NCBI GenBank assembly: GCA_038501625.1
Contig: JAZAYU010000115.1
Span: 1,022,934-1,086,933 of the forward strand
DNA from: Corbicula japonica
Lineage: Eukaryota; Mollusca; Bivalvia; Venerida; Cyrenidae
Length of the DNA stretch: 64,000 nt
Direction of reading: 5' to 3'
How positions within the stretch are numbered: position 1 is the first letter of the stretch; each line of letters starts with the position of its first letter. The notes beneath the pieces are model-generated. The model made no database searches. It saw only the letters and a program-made list of their open reading frames with translations, and was not told where the DNA came from. The translations under genes were made by a program, and so were the position numbers. Below, piece after piece: positions 1 to 13,452 of the stretch.

Positions 1-736
1 GTTATGCATGCGGCCATTATTTTGTCACGTGATTTTCCATACTGAATCGTCTATTATTCCTAGACGGCTGTGCCCTGTGAGCATGGGGGCGGTAACTTTA
101 ATTGACCTTAAATGTGGGATTCATTGCAGACACCTTTTTGCATAGATAACTGGCTCTTAATGTCTCGTTTGTGGGCTTATTAGAGCTCTAGTGCCAAATT
201 TGGACAATTTCAGCTAATGAACGAACGATCTGTTTAACGAGATTCAACGAGATTCAACTACGTGCATTGTCAATAAGAACACACGATATCAGGAGATGCG
301 AGTACAACCTCTTTAAACACAAAATATTCCTATGTCTCAAAACCCATTTCTATCTATCCTAACTGAATACCGTTAAGGGGTCCTTTAATGTCAGTACCAT
401 AATTGGGGCACGCCACGGGAAAAGGTGACTTCGGTCATATTTTAAAACTTTTTATTTGTTACTATATTTAGAATAAAATTACAACTATCTATTATTATCT
501 CCTAACTAAAATGTGATTGCCTTACAAATTTTGACAATAAAATGATATTTTTACCGCGAAATTCATAATAATTAATGTCGTCTGCTTAACTTTATGACGT
601 CATGTCATTGACTGACGTCAACTGTCCGAAGGTACCTTTTTCCGTGACGCGCTCTATAGTTGTTAGGCTTAACAATGAACTCATTTAGGATATATCATTC
701 AGTTCAATATGTTCAATACAACCAACAAGGGCGTAC
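1..736. other. Probable intron of the EGF/ZP gene; no exon recognised
   Basis: The exon ending at 737 stops two bases into a codon with a GT donor, so the gene continues to the left. I could not find the next exon in this stretch on the minus strand. Two CRE-like TGACGTCA-type motifs lie near 595-620, without other promoter signs. Confidence 0.5.
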
Positions 737-3700
737 CTAACCACATCCACTCCGGTAAACGCCTTTGACACTGTGATGTTCGAATTCTCGTGTGAGCAGG
801 TGAGATTATAAATTTCATCCAAGGACGTAGTCACGTTTGCGATGTAACTTACTCTGAAAAGTCCGGTGTAACGAACAGCCAGTGTCTAAAAGAGAAATAT
901 TTGTCCATTCGTAAAACAGCCTACAGGGGTTTGAAGTTTCATCCATGATTAGCGTTTACTTTCACTTTTAGGTATAGGTGTCATAAGCATATTGAAAGTG
1001 AAAGTAGACGTAAATAGATTCCAAAAACTTCAAACGCCTGTGAAGGTTCTGAATATTTACGGGATAATTTAAATATTCAAAACTGAATATCAAAATGTAG
1101 ATCTATTTGGAAATTTATACAATCATATCGTTAAAAAGGCTGTTTTGGTCGTTCTATCGTCGCCATGAGTTGCGGTTCTGCGACGTAGTTTGATTATTTT
1201 TTTCATATATGCAAACACGGGGAAAGAGGGTGGGTCGGATAATCAAGAAATTTTTTAATAAAAAAACAACATAATTATTCGTTATGTAAAAGGCAAATGA
1301 TTAAATTTGGATTGCAAGACCCTCGCACGCGCTAAATTTCTTACCCGAACCTTGCACCTGGAAAAAAGTCTAACAATGAAGCAACTGATTAGTGCAGAAA
1401 AATGACAGTGGTTCGTTGTGTAGTAAACGTCCAGTGATTAAATTCTGATTGCATTTAAACATACTCTATCACTTGTTGTTCTACTTAGAGCTAAATGCTA
1501 TTAAAAATAAAATGAAAAAAAAAACATGTTAACATCGTTTACAACAGGCGTTAACATCGAATGGAGTATGAGAGTACTATGCCAAATTTTCACTATCACA
1601 ATCTCCGAGACAGCTATTGATTTTTTGGCTATGTCTTGGGTATCTAATGAATTTCTTGTGAACCATTTATACATTTTCCAAATTTATTTTGTTTGAAATA
1701 GAATTTGCGTGAATCCATTTCGATATTAGATGAATGTTATGACCAAACATAGTGTGTGTCAAATACTGCATGCTTATTCAAGAAGCACATGTTAAACGGA
1801 AGAAATACCGTTCTAGAAATACCGGTATAAATATTTGGAACGAGTGAATCCCAAGACAGAAAGATTGCCGAAGTTCACTGACAGATTCATTGGAAAACAT
1901 CCACATACTCAACATACTGTCAAACATCTTGTGTTACCTGATTATCGGTTGTTTTCACGATGTTAGCCAGTTTGCAGAGTGGTGCTCCAGAACCGCCCTC
2001 TGTTAGATCGACTTTCAATGTGTACTGTTTCATATCCGGGTTATCAGTGACAGAAATGTTTGTTTCAGTCATACTACATACGCTAGGTATCGCTGTACCA
2101 TTCAGCTTCACGTCCCCGGAAAATTCCGTCCGGAAAGCCAGCGAAAACTCCGCGGTTCCCCCATCGCATTTGATGAACACTAAAGAAATGATTTGATAAT
2201 TTTTCTGGTTAAAAAAAAACTTATATATGCTGGGAGATATCTCGATTGGTATTGTTTAAGCAGGTGTTAATCGACCTTGTTCCTGATTATAAGAAAATAT
2301 ATTAGGCCAGCCGCTACTCTTAAGTTTTTTCGATATGTTTGAGGGGTCTCATCACATATACTTGGCCAACTGACCATATTTTTCAACTATTTCCGCCATT
2401 ATAATTGGAAATGTATACGAGGAATCGAGAATCTGCGAGTGAATCCTTAGTTCATTTTAATGGATAGTTTTTTTTGGATTAACTTCACAGATTTAAAAAA
2501 CTAATTAGCTTAATTCCATTTAACATGACACATCCAATCAAACACGTAAAGCTTTTGCTGGTTTCTAACACCGATAACAACAATAACTGTTTTACAAACT
2601 TTAGGTATGGTTCTTTCATGTTCATGTAAATAATTTGACTTTTTGAAATATCGTTAGATTTATCTTCAGCTTGAATACATGTCTTTCAAATATTAAAAAA
2701 GTGATAATTTTTAGTTATACTAATGATCAAATGAAATTAAACATTTAGGGTTTAAAATTTGATGTGGTTTATAGATAAATCAAAGTGCTTTCCTTTTAAG
2801 TCAAAAGTTATGCTTATGAACGATTAGTAATTTTGGAAAGCTAAAACTTTTCATTAATCCAAGGATCGTCAGCTCTTCACAATTTAATGAATATAAAAGA
2901 AAATATCTTTGAAAATCCCAAATATCGGGGGGGGGGGGGGGGGATATGATGACATACCGGATTCTTCTTCGCAGTTGGTACCGTAGAAACCGAAAGGGCA
3001 TGCGCAGACATCATTAGAATTTCCGGCATTTGTTATAGTATAACATGTTCCGCCATTCTGGCAAGATCCGGGAGCGTTCGTACATGTTGTGTCTACAACG
3101 TAAAGTAAACAATTAACAAATTAAAATAGAGTTGTGGTTAAAAAAACGACGCACGATAAGACAGTCGATATTGTTTACGCCCCAACATTGAATTTGATAG
3201 GCCTTTATTATCGGTTTCTGCGAATGTCATTGGGGTAAGAGGAATCTGTCTTATTAATCCTAAAAATTATACATCTCACTGTCCTCGTCAATGATTTAAG
3301 ATCCTGAGATATGTATGTAATAATAAAGTAAACTTTCCAGAAACATTTGTGTAGCTGCAGCCATGTTTGCTGAAACAAAGAGCAGAATTTAAAAAAAAAC
3401 TTACTTGTATCATATTCGCAGTTATATCCACTAAAAGGAGTCGGGCACGAGCAGACACCCTGTGCGGTGCACGTGCCGCCGTTTTGGCAATCGTCGAGTC
3501 TTCTACAGTCGTATTTATACTGGCATCGTACTATGCCTTGAAAAAATATGTCGACATTTTGGAATGGCAGAGAATACATGCTGATGGAAAAATACGTTCG
3601 CTTAACTTTTGTGAGGTCATTATTGTGTTGTATATTAAGTGCCCATTGGTAGTTCTCAAGATGTCGACAAAAAGCAGCTCAAAGATATGTAATTTATTGA

Positions 3701-4627
3701 TCCCTATTTGTCTACAAACAGTTCGATATAGACAAGTGCACTTGGTTCAGGTAACGAAAAGGATGAATTTGCTTTCTTTTTAGGCCAGACGGTTTCCGTT
3801 TTGATACTTTATTAACATAGGACCTAATTCTTTTATTCAATGTTATTCAAACAAATTAAAAGTGTCTCTATGAATGATCCCAGAAAGGCTATGAGGTTAG
3901 TCTTCGCGATTAAAAAATTAGTTCATCAATGTCTTTTGGAAAAGAAAAAAAAAACCCACCAAAAGTTCTAATTGGTGTATATTAGAAAACGTTGACTAAA
4001 TTCTTTATCTGTAATTAATTGTCAATTACAGTGATCGAGTTAACCTTTAAACTTCTAATAATTTACTTATGAACAGTTTAAAGGTTCAAGCAATCAGAAA
4101 ACTACTTTGAATAACCTGTTCTGTTTTATAGAAACCCTCGTTAGGAGGAAAAAAACATAAAACTTTCTAATCAACAGAATTTTTCGTGTAAGCATTTAGT
4201 TTTAAACTATCAAATCTTGTAATAATCTCCCTATAAATTAAAGATTGCTCTAATTTTCAGCCTACGGTGTAAGATAGAGGTCTTAAATATAAGAAAACAA
4301 TAAAGATCCAAAAGATATTGAATAATTGATTTCTAGACAACAAAATTAATTAGAAACTCTCTCTTGACATAGAGAAGAAACGAAACTAGCATACATTTAA
4401 ATATATACAACTGATGACCAATTACAACTTTGGGTAATTTGAGAGATGTCAAAACGACAAGAAAAAGTAACAATAAACCATAAATTTATTTCTAGTATAA
4501 TTGGCCAGAGTTCCTGGAGAAATAAAAGAAATGGAGTAAAATTTATAACACAGATTCTAATAAGTTCTTTACCTGATAAAGCAGCGAGAAAGAACAATAT
4601 GATTGTCTGGTATCGAGTCGGCATCAT
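737..4627 (-). CDS. Secreted EGF- and ZP-domain protein, 5' part of gene (five exons, partial)
   Basis: Coding exons in transcription order are 4573-4627, 3405-3536, 2958-3092, 1938-2179 and 737-885. All have AG/GT borders and the phases join without error. Exon 1 encodes a hydrophobic signal peptide starting MMPTRYQTII (residues 1-18). Exon 2 holds a six-cysteine EGF domain (about 29-59; core CQNGGTC, CSCP, GYNCE). Exon 3 holds a second EGF domain (about 66-104). Exons 4 and 5 form a ZP-N-like domain with the four cysteines expected of that fold (C112, C142, C176, C218) and several N-glycosylation sequons. The chosen ATG lies 18 bases inside an exon whose acceptor (TTTCAG) is at 4645/4646, so the 5' UTR is probably spliced. 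In the ZP family the module polymerises extracellular matrices and egg coats; that role here is inference. ZP-C, a cleavage site and a membrane anchor would lie off the left edge. The exact orthologue is not recognised. Confidence 0.8.
2927..2943. repeat. Poly-G/poly-C run of 17 bases
   Basis: Seventeen consecutive G on the plus strand lie inside the intron just after the EGF-2 exon. On the coding strand this is a C tract starting 15 bases past the 5' splice site at 2957. Its length is likely to be variable and prone to assembly error. Confidence 0.9.
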
Positions 4628-4736
4628 ATTCTTCGTGATTCGGATCTGAAACAAAACGCGATTCTAGAAACATAACTTACATCTTGAAACCAATCTCTTT
4701 TTTATTTAATTTGTCCCCTGTCACAGAAATAGACCA

Positions 4737-4832
4737 TGGCCCAAGAAGATAAAATAAATCAGAAGACCACCCTCAAATCTCAATCATCTGATAGGCTGAA
4801 ATGGCGACTGGTAATGATCACTGGCCCAGATT
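4737..4832. repeat. Degenerate half copy of palindromic MITE family A
   Basis: The stretch contains the family A arm (CTCAAATCTCAATCATCTGA, then GGCTGAAATGGCGACTGGT), but the second arm is missing. It lies just upstream of the signal-peptide exon of the EGF/ZP gene. Confidence 0.55.
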
Positions 4833-4839
4833 TTTTAAA

Positions 4840-5661
4840 GCAAATATATGCCACCATATGCTTCGTTTCAGACTGATATTGAAACGTTACTGCTTATAAC
4901 AAATAACAATAAAATTAATAATATATGCTTTTGAATATCCCCCAAAATAGGTAGGTTTTCACCTACTGAGATCCAACAATCCCATGCCTGCACGCGTATA
5001 CATAATTTGCTATCTGCAAACCTGCCTCTTACATGTACAGTAAATGTTCCAATTGCCAAGTACATAATAATAACTGATCAATTTAAATGGTGTCATATCA
5101 AACTTTGAAGCTCTATTAAATTTAAAAAAAAACGTGGCTTTGAACGACAAAATCAAATAACCTTTGAAATACTACCGGGAAAGTTATCACATTTATACAC
5201 ATTAATAAATAATATACTCCATCCAAAAAAAAAACAAACGAGAACTTTGTCAAACCTTTGAGAAGTTTCGTCTTCCACAACCACAAGTTTGATCAACACT
5301 GACCGAATTAACTTAAGCGAACTAATTTAAATAACCACACCCTTTTATGTCAGGGCGCTGTCAGAATTTAAAAGATACATGTAGAAGTACCCAAAGAAGT
5401 GCATAGGTGTCGCTCTACGATCGTTAATACTACTAGAATGTAATTACCGTATATGAGCGCGAATGTTTAAAGCAATAATCACTGTAACCACAAAGCGTAG
5501 CTTTACTTTTCAGTAACTGTTATTATTTTAATTAATGTTAGTTTGTCTTTTGCATAAGCAAAATTATTATATTGGTTCCATCGTCAGGCGGCCAGTTTGC
5601 GATGCAACGTCCTATTTTTCGTTGTTGTTTCGTTTTGTTTTTAGATTTTACCAGCCTTCAT

Positions 5662-5708
<47 letters not shown>

Positions 5709-8265
5709 TTCGTTTATTTATTTATTTATTTATTTATTATTTCAGTGTCATGTGTAATATGCAAAATTAAATTCAAATGTTAGATTAACAAAATATAATG
5801 CACTCGGCCAGATGGGCCTATAAGTCACATATATTTGCACAACATATTTGTACAACTGGTTGTAATATGATGAACAGGCAATGAAAATTTTTAAATAGTG
5901 TAAATCAAAATTATTGCACCCACACACAAATACGTTACTACATTAACGTAAAATTGTACACATTATTTAAGCATCACATATCATCATAAATGTTTAAACG
6001 TTAAAGTCGAGATCATCTGAAAGTAAAGGTAGATTAGAATAGTGTTACAATACAATACAGTTATAAAATGCATACAATAATTACATCAAAAGCGATTAAT
6101 TAAGCAAGTAATTAACAAATTTACCGTATGGGTGACAGTTATTTCGTCCCATAAGTCAGCTAGTTGCAATGACCTATTTGTCCTAGCGGGGATCGTAGCC
6201 ATGACTCATTGTTTGAGAACCAGGATAAATCGGCGCTGTTGAAAAATGACATTGGAATCCACTACGTATATAATATAATCTAGCATTGGGTGGGTTAGAA
6301 TATATTATTGTATTTTTACAACAGCTGGAATTAATTGTCTTGTTAATTATTTCATCAATGAAGCAACAGACTCTGCGTGTCTTGTTCAGTACAATGTAAA
6401 TAATATGGATTATTTTTCTGTTTCTGAAATGATTTCGTGGGCCGAGTGCAAAAAGGTTGTAACTGTTTATGGTTAAAGAAGGAACTAACAACTCTATTGC
6501 ACTACACCCACGATGCTACTTATTGACATTGGTTTTTAAAATAAACCTAAATCTTAATTTCATTATTGTTAGTAAATACCAGTCAAGGGCTGGTGAATAC
6601 CAGACAAGTGCTGGTATTCTTACAATTATTTTAGATAAAATGGTAAGAAGAAAAAAAAAGTATTAAAATTTGTTGTTAGGCTGAGCAATTTAAAGCAGAC
6701 ATTAAACGCAACAGAGCCAGATGATTTCGCTTTTAGAAGCTAGAAGAAACCTTTCTTTCTGGTTGATGTATACAAAGTTAGAGATTTAAGGTAGTCAGTA
6801 TATAACCTCATAGAAATGGTCGTTAATTAGAGATCAGTTTCTAGATTATTGTCTTTTTGTTTAATTTTAATTGTCCCAATCCGCCGTTCGTAATTATGAA
6901 TCTTATACCCATCTGATAACTAAGAAGTAGTAAAAATTAGGACTATAATTTAACAAGCATGACCATAACCGTAACTAGAGTTCTTTAAAGTAAGTTTTTA
7001 ATCTATTGATATAATATTCTGTCTGTTCAATATTGTGGCCAGCTTAAAAGATTGACTCGATGAATAAGATCGTTCATTACTTTCATTACAATCATGTTAA
7101 AGACATCCAAGTGTTACAGATTTTTGTCAAATTTTGATAGTTCTACAAGTTGTAAAAATTATGCCAGAGGTAGCAGTAAGTATTCAAAAAACATTAGGTC
7201 AAACAACCCTTATGTAAAAATACTCTTTTAGATAAAATCTTCAGTCCGCTATCCGATGTTCGTGGGTATAATTAAATCCTCTTAGTTGTTAAATCTTCAA
7301 TAACAAAAAAAATTTCATTTTTAAGTGGACGCTTTTATTTTCCAAGATATATAACAACAAAACAACATCATAACACTTTTGTGTCGAAAACAATTTGTTT
7401 CAACTGCAAAGGGTACGTGGATTATCAGTTTTCAAAAACATGGCACGCAACCCCTTTTTAATGAGGTACCTATTCTGCACCCTTTAATCTTTCAAACAAT
7501 TGCTCCATTCAGCTGTCGTCGCCCTTAGAATAACAAAAGTCGAATATCGACAGATACCATCTCCGTTAATGCTAATTGCATAATTTATGGTGATATCTTT
7601 CGATCAAGGCTCCTAAAATACAATACTTCTGTGACATTCAACAAGTTTGTAATAGTTAAGGGATCTCTATTTAAAAGTGTATTACTAATCATTAGATATT
7701 CCTCCGCTTCTGTGTAAATTGGACACTTCTTTCACTTTCTTTTCATCCTCCAACCTTATCTAAATTATACTGTGCTGCACCTACGAGGTGATGTTTATCT
7801 GGTCTTTGACATTTTGTAGTTTTTATCTTCATATTACAATTGATCATAATGTCACGCACCATACAATATAGGGCTTATTAACCGCAATAAGTGAAAAGCC
7901 AGATCAAATTGTCGATTTACACAGTTCAAAATAACAGGCCCCAACGCCCCATTTCCCACTAACACGAACATTAGACATAAAAGTAGTTCTGCATTCGCCA
8001 TTTAAAGTCGCATTTTTTCCCAAACAAAAACACGATATAAAGCAAAGTTTAACGAGGACCCACCAACAGAAATCAAAGTACTGAAAGTACAGAAAACCAG
8101 CGAAGCGTTTTTTTCTTATTGAGAACAACCAGTGCTATGATTCTCATACATGTATCCATTTACGAAAAAGCAAAAAAACTTGTTTCACTCGCAAAGAACT
8201 TCCTCTTGTCTAAATGATAGTGGAAATAAGGGTTTCCATGTATTATCTGGATGAAGGCTTCTGTT
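4840..8265. other. Gene-poor intergenic stretch
   Basis: No conserved coding exon was recognised on either strand; all open frames are short and low in complexity. The 5' UTR and promoter of the EGF/ZP gene should lie near the left side, but I see no convincing TATA box or initiator. The only distinct features are a TTTA microsatellite and AT-rich DNA. Confidence 0.5.
5661..5738. repeat. (TTTA)n microsatellite
   Basis: About 19 tandem TTTA units with one interruption (CG near 5711). The repeat yields an artificial leucine/isoleucine/phenylalanine/tyrosine-rich open frame on the plus strand, which is not a gene. Confidence 0.95.
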
Positions 8266-8499
8266 AACCCTTTACTCCATAGATATACCTTCATAGCTTG
8301 TGCGAACAGTTTAGATCCATATCAGCTGGCACATCTGTGCGATCTGATTAGGATTTAAACTGTTCGCTTTTATTATCATTTTTTTCTGACCAGTAATCAC
8401 AAATTTTAAATCCAGATCAGATGGCACTATTGTGCCAGTTGATTGGGACCTGAACTGGTAACCTATGTGATGAAAGGCGTATATATTGAGTAAAGGGTT
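8266..8499. mobile_element. MITE family B copy
   Basis: The terminal inverted repeats AACCCTTTACTCCAT and TTGAGTAAAGGGTT enclose the family core GATCCATATCAGCTGGCACA / TGTGCGATCTGATTAGGAT and a second, inverted core. The left flank is TTAA; the right flank is mutated. It is about 234 bp, close to the full family length. Confidence 0.8.
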
Positions 8500-8619
8500 T
8501 TAGGCAAGAAATTGTAATAGTGAAATCTGTGTACTGACATCCCAAAGACATAATGAACACGAAAAATGACGCTCCTTCTTTGTTTTTGTCGTCCGCACTT
8601 TTCAACAATATTCTATATC

Positions 8620-8862
8620 GTCCGCTAATTGGACCGCATTTTAGTGCGACCCATATTCCATACCTCCGTGTCCGTTCCACGTCGGACGGACACGGAGGTA
8701 TGGAATAAACCCAACGATATCTTGGTGAGTGAAAAATCGCGGACACGGACAATGTTTGACCATTGTTGCACCGCACCGATCAAGTCCTAGAAATATGAAC
8801 CGCACCGATTTTACATTTACCATTGATGCACCGCACAGGTTTTGTCCTATCAACATGACGTA
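8620..8862. repeat. GC-rich hairpin with adjoining short tandem repeat
   Basis: A perfect 20-bp inverted repeat (ATTCCATACCTCCGTGTCCG at 8655-8674 and its complement at 8687-8706) has a 12-base spacer. Next to it are two divergent ~65-bp direct repeats containing TGCACCGCAC. The unit resembles a small non-autonomous element. No target duplication was identified. Confidence 0.6.
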
Positions 8863-8999
8863 GATAATACCAACTTTAACACGTAACAGGAAACTTGGGG
8901 ACTACTTTACTTACTCTGATTTCTCTGAAATGCGTAAATCGCCTTTTGCAAGTTGGTTTGATACCGATTTCAGAATTGTGATTAGTAAAACCAGCTTCG

Positions 9000-10200
9000 C
9001 TGGTTAAAAAGGATAGAAATCAGGCTTCATAGGAAAATAAATGCGTAGGCGAGGACAATACACGTCCCGTTAAGAAGAAGGGGCGGAGACCGCATGCACG
9101 CATCTCATGGAACTATTTCGCTAAATCTTGATTGAAACAAATGCAATAATTGTCTCGGATTTCGCCATCTGTCACCTTATAAAGAGTTAACGTGAGATCC
9201 TTGCTTGAACAATATGTATTTGCCTTTAGCTGCTCTGCTGAAACCATTAATTCTCTCCCAAGCAAATTTCACGATTACATAGCAAGTGGAATTGCTGATC
9301 ACTTATTTCATTCCTGACCACCCCAACCCCCGGCCAATGCGAATTTCATTCACACCTTCTCAAAAATATTATTCGTACACTCCTAAGCAATCTGCAATCT
9401 GATTAAGATCATCTGTCACGGAGTCACCTTAACGCACGTATTTTTTTAGTGAATGCTTTGTAAATAAATGTTATACTCAGTATTCTTCAGACGCGTGAAC
9501 CGGGATCATATCGTTGAATGGAAGTTCATTCACTTTAGCCCGAAGTACACAATTAATCAAACTGTGAATGTTTTATAGTTAAATAATAGAATAGATGATC
9601 TTCATGTTCTTCTATATATACGCGATGCCGACCACAAATAATGCATATTTATTCTAATGGTTGGATTTGATTAAAAACGATTATTACATACTAATTACTT
9701 AAGACTATTGAGGTGACAGATGTTGAAATCCGACACATCTATTGACTCTTCTCAATCAAGATCTTGGAAAATAGTTCGGTGACAGACGGGCGTTTTTCTA
9801 AAGACCTGATTTATGCCAGTTCAAATACCGTACATGTTTCATGTTCATAAAGAGTGTCATTCTACGAATGGGGAGTTGGTCGGTCGGTACTGTTGCATGT
9901 TGCGTTCATTATTCAATACCTGGTCGGCTATATACATTTACATTCAAATTTTGTTTGGGGATTTGACATCGAAAACCTGTCCGACGTCCGACATTCAAAG
10001 TTAAGTTCGACGTTTGGTATTCAAAAGCTTCCCAGCTTTCGACATTCCAATTCAGTTTGACATACGATAAGACGTTCTTCATACATTCGATAGTCAAATT
10101 GCAATCAAGAGTTCGGTATCAGTATTATAAAAAGGTATTTGGACAAAAGCAGACACGAACATAATTTGTTGTCGATTCTGCTTGCGGTAAGCTGGACTTA
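9000..10200. other. Intergenic stretch, no gene recognised
   Basis: No conserved exon, tRNA or clear transposon end was seen. Near 9960-10110 there are loosely repeated GACATTCAAA/GACATTC motifs that may be the remnant of a short tandem repeat. Confidence 0.4.
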
Positions 10201-10229
10201 GCTTTCAACAATGAGTTCAGTGTATGTGC

Positions 10230-10740
10230 ATGCATGTGTGCGTGCGTTCGTGCGTCCGTCCGGATCTGTCCAGACCGTAACTTTGACATGAATTCAGCAA
10301 TCTTTATATTTGACATTAATATTAACGTCCCTGAGACAAATTGTCGCACGCAAACCATAGGTTCCAATCCCAATGGTCAAGGTTAGCCTTATAAACCCTT
10401 AGAGGTCAAAGGTCATGGCAAAACTTTAACAGGCATTGAACTAGCTTGTTTATAATTTGCATGAATATAGATCTTAATGAGATAGATTGACGAGCACAAA
10501 CCTCAAGGTCCCATCTCAAAGGTCAAGGTCAGCATAAGGGGTCAAAGGTCATGTCAGAGCTTGTCCGGCCAATAACTTTGCCATGCATTGAGCAATCATG
10601 TTTATATTTCGCATGATTGTTAATCTTAGTGATAGGGAGTGTCAAACCCCAGGTTCCCATCTTAAAGGTCAAGGTCATTATTGGGGTCACAGTTCATGCC
10701 AGAGCTTTAGTGGGCCAATAGAGTTCTTTCACATTGTTAC
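10230..10740 (-). repeat. Tandem-array element (~150-bp units) with AAGGTCA motifs
   Basis: Three diverged units share GGTCAAAGGTCATG, ATTGAGCAATC and GCATGATTGTTAATCTTA-like stretches. A GTCCGTCCGG tract at the low-coordinate end is the complement of the GGACGGAC tract found at the 3' side of other arrays in this window, so this copy is read as minus-oriented. It probably belongs to the Helitron-like tandem-array class. Its exact ends are not resolved. Confidence 0.6.
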
Positions 10741-10759
10741 CTCCCCTTAGCGCTCTCTA

Positions 10760-13330
10760 AAATTGAAGAGCATATTTAGTCGATAAATGCACGCGAGGGG
10801 GCATCGTTTACTATTGTTAATATGACTAAGTGATTATAAAATTAAGAACATGTTGATTAATCATTTCAAATTTATAAATAAAAATAAAAATAAAAGTGAC
10901 GTGTATAATTGACAATTCAGACGAACATTATCGGACATTTTACCGTTTTATGGCATTTTTTTGTAACGCTATAATTTATAGTGGAATGAGACATAATTAT
11001 ATTCTTATGTAGCTCGTCGGCGACTAGGTTGATACGCGTTTTGCGTGTTTTGTTTTTGAGAAAAAAATATTACGTATTTACATAATAGGATGATTCAAGC
11101 TACAACCCGAGAAATCGTTAAATTGATTGAACCAAACGAATATTGCCGGACGGCAGGCCAACCAAAACTTTTTTTTTTTAAATCCAGAGAGTTTGTTTGT
11201 TTGTTTTGCTGTTTTTTTTAAATAAAAACTATTTTGATGTTGAAGTTCGTAATTGTTGTCGCTGAAGGTTTTATATATAATATTTTCATTTCTATTCAAA
11301 ATCAAAATGACCATGGACCCAAACAAATGAACGGGAGTGCGATATTCAGGTCCGAGCTTAGTTTTATGACACTTAGCTGTTGTGTACATGTGTGCCCGAG
11401 GCATCGTGTCACTATCACGTAATCTCTCAATAAACAGGAAATTTTGGAGCCGTGACCAAGACCAAGTTTCTGATATTAAATATAATTGTAAAACCCATTC
11501 TAAATTCAGTTAAATTTATGTTTCATTAATTATCCTTTTCAATATTTTTAAATCCTGAGATGTTGCCTGAAAATCCTTAGATCCGGAGAAGAACCTTACG
11601 GTCAATTGTCTGTGACATTTTATCTTCGTTCTACATCATTCCCGTAACACGTAGATATTCATGTAATGCGACTTAAACTAATGACTATTGACTATGGCTG
11701 ACGATTTTATAAAAAATGATGTTTATAATAACAAGAATAAGACGTAAACTACTACATGATCGGCCATTTCAACGCTACAAATTATAGTTATAGAAATATG
11801 GGACTGAACTCGTGAAAATTTTAGGTATTCGAAAAGTTATCGCTTGAAGTGACAATAACAGATAAGTTCAATTTGATGATTTGAGATAATTAATTTCAAG
11901 TCTCCTCAAATGTCAGATATCAAACAAGTTTTCACACCTCGATATGTCACCATCGTTTTCTGGGCAGAATGGGAATGGGAATATTGTGTCAAATATATAG
12001 AGACAATTAACAGTAAGTTTTTGAAAGTTGCTGGTCCGAAAGTGAAGCATGAAAAAATCATTCGTTAAGTCTAACCTCTTAGGCTTCCAGGCTGTGTGAG
12101 ACCAGATATGATCGTCTCGTGGTCTATGACGTTATAAAACTTGCAGAATCTAATGTAACAGATATTCTTAACAAGTGTCGCTAACACAATCATTTACAAA
12201 ACAAAAAATATACTTTTTATAGCTGTTACCTATTTACCCCTCCGACATTTAAAATGAGGAATTTAGGATTTCGTTAACAATTTTGTATTAGCGACTGCTG
12301 ATAAGGCTTGTTTTTAATCTTGTCACATCTTGACAAATTTATTTAATATTCTCACAATAATATTAGCTGGCATAAAAATTTAATGGGGTTTTCTTTCAAG
12401 AAAGGTTTGTTTATTACATTCTTTCATTCTATCAAAATAATAGAACATGTAAGCTAAACCAGACATTTACTGCTAGAAAATGTCTGGGAACGCAAAATAC
12501 ATTGTCAGTTATAGTTGGAAAAGTTTTCCGCCCATCATCTTTTTCACAATCTTGTTACATCAAACAATAGAAAATAAACTTACCATTTCCTTAAATTTAA
12601 TATTAACTTTTTTTCACATTTGTTACGTATTAATATATGTTTATTCCCAATGCAGTTAGAGTGCATAAGAGATGTTTACGTCTTAAGCAACTTACGTGAA
12701 TCACAAGATAAGGCGTGTTCGGCAGACACGTTCATCTGTTGCCTTGTATAACTAAACCTCTAAAGGAATATTACGCATATGCCGCCAATCATTAATGAAT
12801 TAATTATTTTTTCAGCATTGAGATTGATCGCGGACCGTAGGGTAACAATGGCTTATATTTACACCGCAATGATATACGGAACTGTTTTCATTATTGTTAC
12901 AAGAATCCATACTCCCGCCCAGCCAAAAGGCGCATGCGCTAGTACAATAGGATAACATTTTTTTAAAAGCTTGGACAAAGTATTTTAAAAAGAAATAATT
13001 TTAAAAAGATGGACAAAGTTTTAAGTACTAATATAACAAACAAAGAAATACAGCGCGATAAAAACGTATTATTCACTGTATCTATTTAAGCTGGTTCTTG
13101 AAATAAGCTTTATGGTCACTTTATTTAAAAGTTCTTCTCCTTTCATCATATTTGGTCTTCTCCAGTAATATTGTGGTAAATACATTTTTAATGTTTCTAT
13201 ATTTTTGACACGTGATCAGAAAGTGATTGCCGTAGACTGTAAGAATATTAATTATGCCGTACTTGTTTTCATTAGTTAAGTCAAATTAAGTTCGCATCAG
13301 ACTCGAAGACGAGATGCTTTTCATAAATTT
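10760..13330. other. Intergenic stretch, no gene recognised
   Basis: AT-rich DNA with short open frames only and no conserved protein on either strand. A short GC-rich patch (near 12820-12960) carries no recognisable coding signal. Confidence 0.45.
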
Positions 13331-13334
13331 TCTA

Positions 13335-13452
13335 AACGCCCGAAGGGACTTATTATGTTATCGCTTCGATGTCCGTCTGTCCGTTAGCAATTTCCCTTCC
13401 GCTCTATAACTCTTGAACCCCTTGAAGGATTTCGAAGAAACCTGGCACAAAT
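13335..13452 (-). mobile_element. Left remnant of an old tandem-monomer element
   Basis: It contains GCCCGAAGGGACTT, a GTCCGTCTGTCCG tract and the first part of a monomer (TAGCAATTTCCCTTCCGCTC ... GAAGAAACCTGGCACAAAT). The monomer resumes at 17436 after the inserted transposon. The tract orientation suggests a minus-oriented Helitron-like element. Confidence 0.7.

Noticed and set aside
5535..5783. Open frames rich in Leu/Ile/Phe/Tyr resembling membrane proteins
   Set aside because: They are translations of the (TTTA)n microsatellite in two frames.
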